Of a stretch of DNA of 60,000 nt, positions 55,359 through 60,000 are shown in pieces. This DNA comes from Hydractinia symbiolongicarpus (Eukaryota; Cnidaria; Hydrozoa; Anthoathecata; Hydractiniidae), in the NCBI RefSeq assembly GCF_029227915.1, contig NC_079886.1:18454501-18514500 (forward strand). The letters run 5' to 3'. A program made the translations under genes and the position numbers. How positions within the stretch are numbered: position 1 is the first letter of the stretch; every line of letters begins with the position of its first letter. Under the pieces are notes generated by a model, which saw nothing but the letters and a program-made list of their open reading frames with translations, ran no database searches and was not told where the DNA came from.

Positions 55359-55868
55359 AGGGTTCATGCCAAACGTCGTAATTATATGCAACCGTTGTAT
55401 GAATTAATAATTCTCCTACAGGATCATATTGAAGCCCAATTTAATAAGTGGTAACACGTGGGAAAACTTCGAGAGGCATGTAAATAGCAGGGTATGATTC
55501 AGATATGATGAAACGTTTAACACGCTGACGCTTGCCGACGTGGCTATTGCATTATAGCGGGCACAGGACGCCATAGTAAATGGATGTGTTTGCTGTAGAA
55601 CGTGCAGAGAGATATACCGTTCCATAGGTTCAAAATAAGGGGTAATAGTAGAACCAAGACCTGGCCTGCCTTGATAAAGCCAAGAAAAGGCGGGCTGTTA
55701 ATAATGATATCGAAGACGTTGAACACGAGTTGTTTCCTTTTGTCATTGACAAAGAAATTGGAGGCGTTCAGCAGGATGGGAATTATCTGATCCTGTATGA
55801 CCTGCTCACGTATAACATCATACCCCGGTACACCGAACTTATCGGGGATAGCCCTGAGAAGGCAAGGC
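55190..55868 (+). pseudogene. orphan coding remnant(s) in element B without an A counterpart
   Basis: Short frames read E-N-F-E-R-H-V-N-S-R-V near 55460 and, from about 55700, D-I-E-D-V-E-H-E-L-F-P-F-V-I-D-K followed by L-I-L-Y-D-L-L-T-Y-N-I-I-P-R-Y-T-E-L, which look protein-like. They occupy the place where A has the ATPase and neighbours. No family recognised. The right end cuts into the integrase C-terminus at about 55870. Confidence 0.35.
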
Positions 55869-55869
55869 T

Positions 55870-56545
55870 ATACGGTCCAACCTATAGGTTTTCTTGCTCC
55901 AAAAGGTGTCAGTGACCCGTCGTCTTGCATCACCATGTTCCTCTCCGGGTTGTAGGAGGTACAAGTATAGCCCATCCTCGGGTAGGGGTCTCTCTTCGGG
56001 ATATTCTTCGCTTTTTGCGAGTGGTATCTCATCGAGTTTGATCGCCTTGTTAGGCATCATGTTTATCATGGTAGTCTTGGTATTGTTAAGGCTTTTGAAA
56101 ATAGCGTATACTTGCTTCACCCATATACTGCTGGTCTCATCAGAAGCCACCAGCTCTTGGGCATCTTGAGGCTTGAAGAGTCTCTCCACTTCGTTCTTAG
56201 GGTCTTGCCATTTTGTTACGTGAGGCTACATCAATACCCCTCAGGATACTTGTAGGTGCTACCATATAGCTTGCCATGTGGCATGTATAGTAGATCGAAT
56301 TGGTGTAACTCATTCGGTGTCGCAATGGTAACATGGGGGTAATCAATCTTTTTAGGACCTCGAATGTGTCGTAGCCAGAGCAGCTGTCTACTCAGCCAAT
56401 AAGTTACTAGCGTTTTGGATAGGTCACTCTCCTTTGCAAGCAATTTTATAGCCCCTGCGGCCTGTCCAGAGATGTTCTGGGTATGATAGATATTGCTTAA
56501 TTTTTCTGCTTCCTCCTCCTTAACGATATGTGATGCTTTTGACAT
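55870..56545 (-). pseudogene. rve integrase with deleted catalytic core, element B
   Basis: ATG 56545, context AAATAAATAACATG. The N-terminal zinc-binding-like helix region is followed by L-H-Q-F-D-L-L-Y-M-P (first catalytic Asp region, about 56300). After a frame change comes G-I-D-V-A-S-R-N-K-M-A-R-P. The remaining core with the other two acidic residues is missing, and at about 56195 sequence resumes at N-E-V-E-R-L-F-K-P-Q-D-A-Q, I-K-L-D-E-I-P-L-A-K and L-L-Q-P-G-E-E-H, the C-terminal domain. The extreme end is replaced by unrelated sequence. Polinton integrases insert the element with a 6-bp target duplication; this one is inactive. Confidence 0.78.
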
Positions 56546-56575
56546 GTTATTTATTTATACATGTTAAAAACGTTT

Positions 56576-56965
56576 TACAGATACTTGCAAGCCACGAAGC
56601 CTAGCAGGGATAAGGAGCCAAGAACGAACGTGAGTTCCCCATCTTGTTGGGTTTTTGAAGTGGTGTAGAAATCTTTAAATTGCAGTTCTCCGAGGCAATA
56701 TAGTACTGATACATAGTACCATCGAGTTCACGAAGACTCTTGCCCGACTTGATCTGCATATCCCGCTGTTCACCGAACCAATCGAGCTTGGCCTGCCTCT
56801 TTCTGATCCACTCCGCCTGAGCCGCATTAAGCTTTTCAACGTTTCATCTTGGCGTTTTCTCTCGGCTTCTTCGTGTCCGGAAAGTTTGCAAAATAGGAAG
56901 TTGGTTCCGCTGAATGCAAGGACGTTTATGGCCGCCACAGCCACTATCACAGGTTTTGTCGCCAT
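56576..56965 (-). pseudogene. small two-helix membrane protein, element B
   Basis: ATG 56965 (GAAATAAAGAGACATG). N-terminal signal-like helix (V-I-V-A-V-A-A-I-N-V-L-A-F), F-C-K-L-S-G-H-E-E-A-E-R-K-R, a charged helix with W-I-R-K-R-Q-A-K-L-D-W-F, and a C-terminal helix (L-G-S-L-S-L-L-G-F-V-A-C-K-Y-L) before TAA. Frame changes near 56835 and 56665. It shows what A has lost by its two deletions at 45700 and 45995. Confidence 0.6.
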
Positions 56966-56976
56966 GTCTCTTTATT

Positions 56977-57640
56977 TCAGTACTCAACACGATTGAGCCT
57001 ACTTTCCAGGATATTCATTTGCGCGTCCTGTAACAGGCATATGTAACACTTACATTCACCGGTTCCGTCGGCCTTTTTGGTAATGTACAAGGTGATGCCA
57101 TCACTTAGACGTTGTAGGCATCTCCCAGATCCATGCAAAATATTGTCGGGGGATGCCCGAAAGTCCACAAATAGGGCATACCTTTCATTAAAAAACCGAC
57201 CGTGACATTAGAGTCGTGGCTGCCAAAGAGGCTCACGACTTGTTCCAAATGATCCTTTGGAAGCATGACATGAGAGTAGAGCTTGTTAGGTTCACCCTCG
57301 ACTGTAATGGATATCTTCTCTATCTTGGGGTTGTAAAAAGTTTCATTGACGCCCGCATAAGCCTTCACTTTCCCGGGGTCTATGAAGAGTAGTAACACAC
57401 CTTTGAAGGACTTGCGGGGGCTTCAATCTGGAGGTTATAACTAGTATTGGATTTTTTCATTGGAACTACTTTCATTTTAAGCACCCTTTCATAGGGCAAA
57501 GCGAGTCTTGCATATCTTGACATCATGGCGCTCGCGAGACCTTCATGAGTGACTTTGTCGAACTCCAATCTGATATTGCTAACTTTATACGCAACATCGG
57601 CTGCCGTAAACCCCGATGCTGCTGTTGCAGGGCAGAGGCC
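56977..57640 (-). pseudogene. major capsid protein, C-terminal half, element B
   Basis: Homologous to A's capsid from about residue 205 onward (V-A-Y-K-V-S-N-I-R-L-E-F-D-K-V, L-P-Y-E-R-V-L, F-Y-N-P-K-I, V-E-G-E-P-N-K-L-Y). It preserves the native C-terminus missing in A (D-A-Q-M-N-I-L-E-S-R-L before the stop). Frame breaks near 57390 and 57170. The first 200 residues are deleted, and the 5' break touches the start of the oppositely oriented coiled-coil gene. Confidence 0.72.
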
Positions 57641-58464
57641 CAAAATATTATTCGGGATGTTATTGTGCTTGTAAATAAGGATGAGGAGAAGGTCCCTTTG
57701 ATGGGGGGTGAGGCTATGGAAAAGAAAACAATTGAAGGTATTCAAAAGTTTGCGTATGACGATGGTTTTGTAGATACCTCGTTTGCTGGCATCGACCATG
57801 ATGAGGAGATTGATATGAGATCATTAAAACTTGAAATTGAGACCTCTCAGAAGAATAACAAGGAGGTGAAGGATAAACTCGTAGAATATGACAGCAAAAT
57901 GAATACAAAAGGGGGTAAATTGAAAGAACTCAAGAAGCAGAAGGCCGGGGTCCGAAGGCTTCAGAAGATTGCCAACTGGAGAAGGAGATTGATAAATGTG
58001 AGAGGGATAAGAAGGCTGCACTGGGTAGGCATGGTCTACTTTCCTCAAAGTTTTTTAAACATGTGAGAAATATTAAGTCTGAGTTGATGAAAATCGCTGG
58101 GGATGATATGCCTTTACTGGAGGAACTTAAAACACTCCGGGAGCAGGCCATTACCATAGCTAGCATAGTCTCCGCTGTGGGTCTGCTGGTTTCCAACATT
58201 GTCCTTGCCGTTACAGGAGGGGGTGATGCAGCAGCAGGTGCTGCAGGGGGGTGGTGAGAAAGGGTTTGTGCAGAAGCAACTTGAGAGGCTCGGAAATTTC
58301 CTTAAATATCTGGCGGGCAAGGCGGGTGTTGCGTTACCCGGGATCATCGGTCGTTATTCTCATTCTTTCTGAAGATAGCATCAACCATTGTTCAATATGC
58401 AGATAAGCATCTGTACATGGCGGCCGCCGCCGCTGTTGGGTTTGTTGTGCTATATGTGAAATAA
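57637..58464 (+). pseudogene. coiled-coil membrane protein, element B
   Basis: Homologue of 43230-44051: coiled-coil part, then E-Q-A-I-T-I-A-S-I-V-S-A-V-G-L-L-V-S, F-V-Q-K-Q-L-E-R-L-G-N-F-L-K-Y-L-A-G-K-A and A-L-P-G-I-I-G, ending V-L-Y-V-K TAA at 58462-58464. Frame breaks near 57960, 58110, 58250 and 58350. Confidence 0.6.
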
Positions 58465-58467
58465 GGC

Positions 58468-59357
58468 TTATTTGTTTTTTAACCAAATATAGGCCAAGAT
58501 GAGGCCGACCCCTACAGTGATTAATGAGGCCTTAATATCCTCATGTTGGGATTGTTTGGGTATTGGGGGTTATGTAATAGGCCTAGAAGGTACAGATGGC
58601 ATGGCCTGTATAGGAAAATCATGAGTATGTATAGCAGGTGTTGTATGCTGTGGAGGTATAGGGGGTGCGTTATGCCTTGGGGTATGTTTGGGTGTTTTGG
58701 CAGTATCCAGTGATCTGTACCCGCCGGGTACAAATGTTTGGACATGCTGCATATAGCCTTGTTATTCAGGTCAAGCGGTATACCGATCATTGCATTGGCG
58801 GGTGCAATCAAAATATTGTTGTTATACCCTACGATTTTTCCTATTCGTAGGTTCATATCGGATGGCAACATATACACACTATGCATGACGGCGAAATTTA
58901 CCGGCGTCCTTGCATACTGCAGTACTTTATGAAACTCCGTAATATCCCGACTTACATTTTCCTGACGTTCTACATTAGCCTCAAATTTCTGTACCAGAAT
59001 TTGCCTTGCTGTGTAGTTGTCCGTACCGGTCCCTAGAAGGGGTGCTTTGGCACCTGCCTGGGACCCTAGCAATAGGACCACGTAGACGCGAATACTCTAA
59101 CTCAACTTGATCAACCCTTCAGATGTCAAACCCTGACCTGTAGCCATGACAAATTTTGCCCAATCGCCATGGACTTGCGGCCACCATCTACCGTTTGTGA
59201 GTGATGACATGACGACCCTGAACTTATACAAAGCGTTAGGGCCTGCACCATATTCACAGCATACCTGCGCATACCCAGAGCTCGAGTATGGGTTTTTGTA
59301 TTGTTCAAAACCTGTTACTTTTGTACTTTGCCTTGGGGTGGTATTGTATATGTTCAA
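58468..59357 (-). pseudogene. conserved Polinton-like protein of unknown function, element B
   Basis: Homologue of 42054-43178: M-L-P-S-D-M-N-L-R-I-G-K-I and C-terminal anchor V-G-L-I-L-A-Y-I-W-L-K. The initiator appears as TTG where A has ATG, with a stop after L-T-S-E-G-L-I-K-L-S and frame breaks near 59095 and 58740. The stop lies 3 bp from the convergent coiled-coil gene stop. The TGTACCC/GGGTACA stem at 58716-58732 sits in this gene. Confidence 0.55.
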
Positions 59358-59373
59358 CCTTTCTTAAGATATC

Positions 59374-60000
59374 GAGAAACCTACCACCTTTGAGGACTAC
59401 CTCAGACAAGATACGAGAATTGCCCTGAAATCCATCAGCATTCGACCCGGATGGTTAAATTTGTATGGCAATACAGAGTTTACCATACGTAAGGTGGGGG
59501 CCTGCCCAGAGGGTGACTCGAATCGAGATCATCAGCGGTCCATACAGAATAGAGGATATTGCGAGTATTGTGAATAGCCAGGCACAGGATAAGATTAAAC
59601 TTTTCGTACTTAAAAGTGCCTACTGCAGGCTCCGCGTTAATGAGGGATACTCGGTTGTGATGAATCGGCAATTACAAGAGCTGTTAGAGCTCCTCTACGA
59701 CCCCGCAAAAAAGTATTATATGAAGGGCGACTATGATGGGTACTATATGACTGATATTTACCATAAGTTAAGACTCGTTTGTCCCCAGCTTGATGAAGAT
59801 GACTGCCTATTGGATGGTAAAAAGTCCAAAATTCTCGCTTTACTTCTCACCAAGCAGCTAAACACTTTGGGAGATATGTTAACCTGGAGTTTTAATACAT
59901 CAACGTACTTCCTACTGAAGGGCTTCACGGACCGTCTGGAAATCCTTTTAACAGACGTCTTCCACCATCAAAAAAATCTGACGTTCACCAGCCTTACGAA
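59374..60000 (+). pseudogene. penton-like protein, element B (N-terminus deleted, runs off window)
   Basis: D-I-E-K-P-T-T-F-E-D-Y-L and A-L-K-S-I-S-I-R-P-G-W-L-N-L-Y match A's 41372-42036 protein. The first seven codons and the palindromic spacer found in A are missing. A frame change lies near 59510. The C-terminal part (K-I-L-A-L-L-L-T-K ... L-L-T-D-V-F-H-H) continues to near the window end. Confidence 0.55.

Larger units (their letters stand above)
54145..60000 (+). mobile_element. Polinton-like element B, right part (runs off the window)
   Basis: Same gene order as element A but inverted: membrane-protein 3' part, basic protein, KxD protein, integrase and membrane protein (minus), capsid (minus), coiled-coil (+), conserved unknown (minus), penton-like (+). 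All are decayed, with several deletions relative to A (no ATPase, no HNH, half of the capsid gene gone). No right inverted repeat is reached before position 60000. Confidence 0.8.

Overview
This is an AT-rich animal nuclear DNA window with four intron-rich host genes, followed by about 28 kb of degraded Maverick/Polinton-type virus-like DNA. The host genes have conventional GT..AG introns and animal-type orthologues. A cnidarian, perhaps a hydrozoan, fits best, because the Polinton gene families resemble unnamed proteins I associate with cnidarian genomes. That assignment is inference; I could run no search.

Host part (1-32 kb). The 3' end of a QRICH2/DUF4795-type gene (+, 564-3978) converges on quinolinate phosphoribosyltransferase (QPRT, -, 4717-about 6099). 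QPRT diverges from an 18-exon AVL9 gene (+, 7832-19205, 558 codons, every splice phase consistent). A 7-kb gene-poor stretch with SINE-like repeats, MITEs and a retrotransposon scrap follows. Then comes the kinetochore gene SPC25 (+, 26381-31920, six exons, 223 codons). Its last intron holds a 902-bp pogo/Tigger-like element with a TA target duplication.

Junction (30-38 kb). A 4,010-bp segment is present twice in direct tandem with about three differences. It starts inside the pogo-like element, contains the last SPC25 exon, and ends inside a Polinton gene. It is either a very recent duplication or an assembly artefact.

Polinton part (about 32.2-60 kb). There are two collinear elements in opposite orientation. 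Element A (about 38.2-54.1 kb, 15.9 kb, 249-bp terminal inverted repeats about 96% identical) sits inside element B. A splits B's small membrane-protein gene: its 5' part is at 38012-38196 and its 3' part at 54147-54547. A carries protein-primed-type DNA polymerase B, an HNH endonuclease, a packaging ATPase, a major capsid protein, a penton-like protein, the C-terminal part of an rve integrase, several membrane or coiled-coil virion-type proteins, repeat proteins of KTQ-x-MC type and a Rho_N-domain protein. B carries a different polymerase B lineage plus decayed versions of the same morphogenesis genes, and runs off the right edge. Both integrases are broken and most genes carry frameshifts or stops. 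A's capsid gene stays open for about 385 codons.

Recurring signals in the elements are an AATAAA-type motif directly before start codons on both strands, stem-loops just after gene ends, G-rich tracts and NRF-1-like palindromes in the inverted repeats, and two late-domain-like motifs (LYPSL and PSAP) at the N-terminus of one membrane protein.
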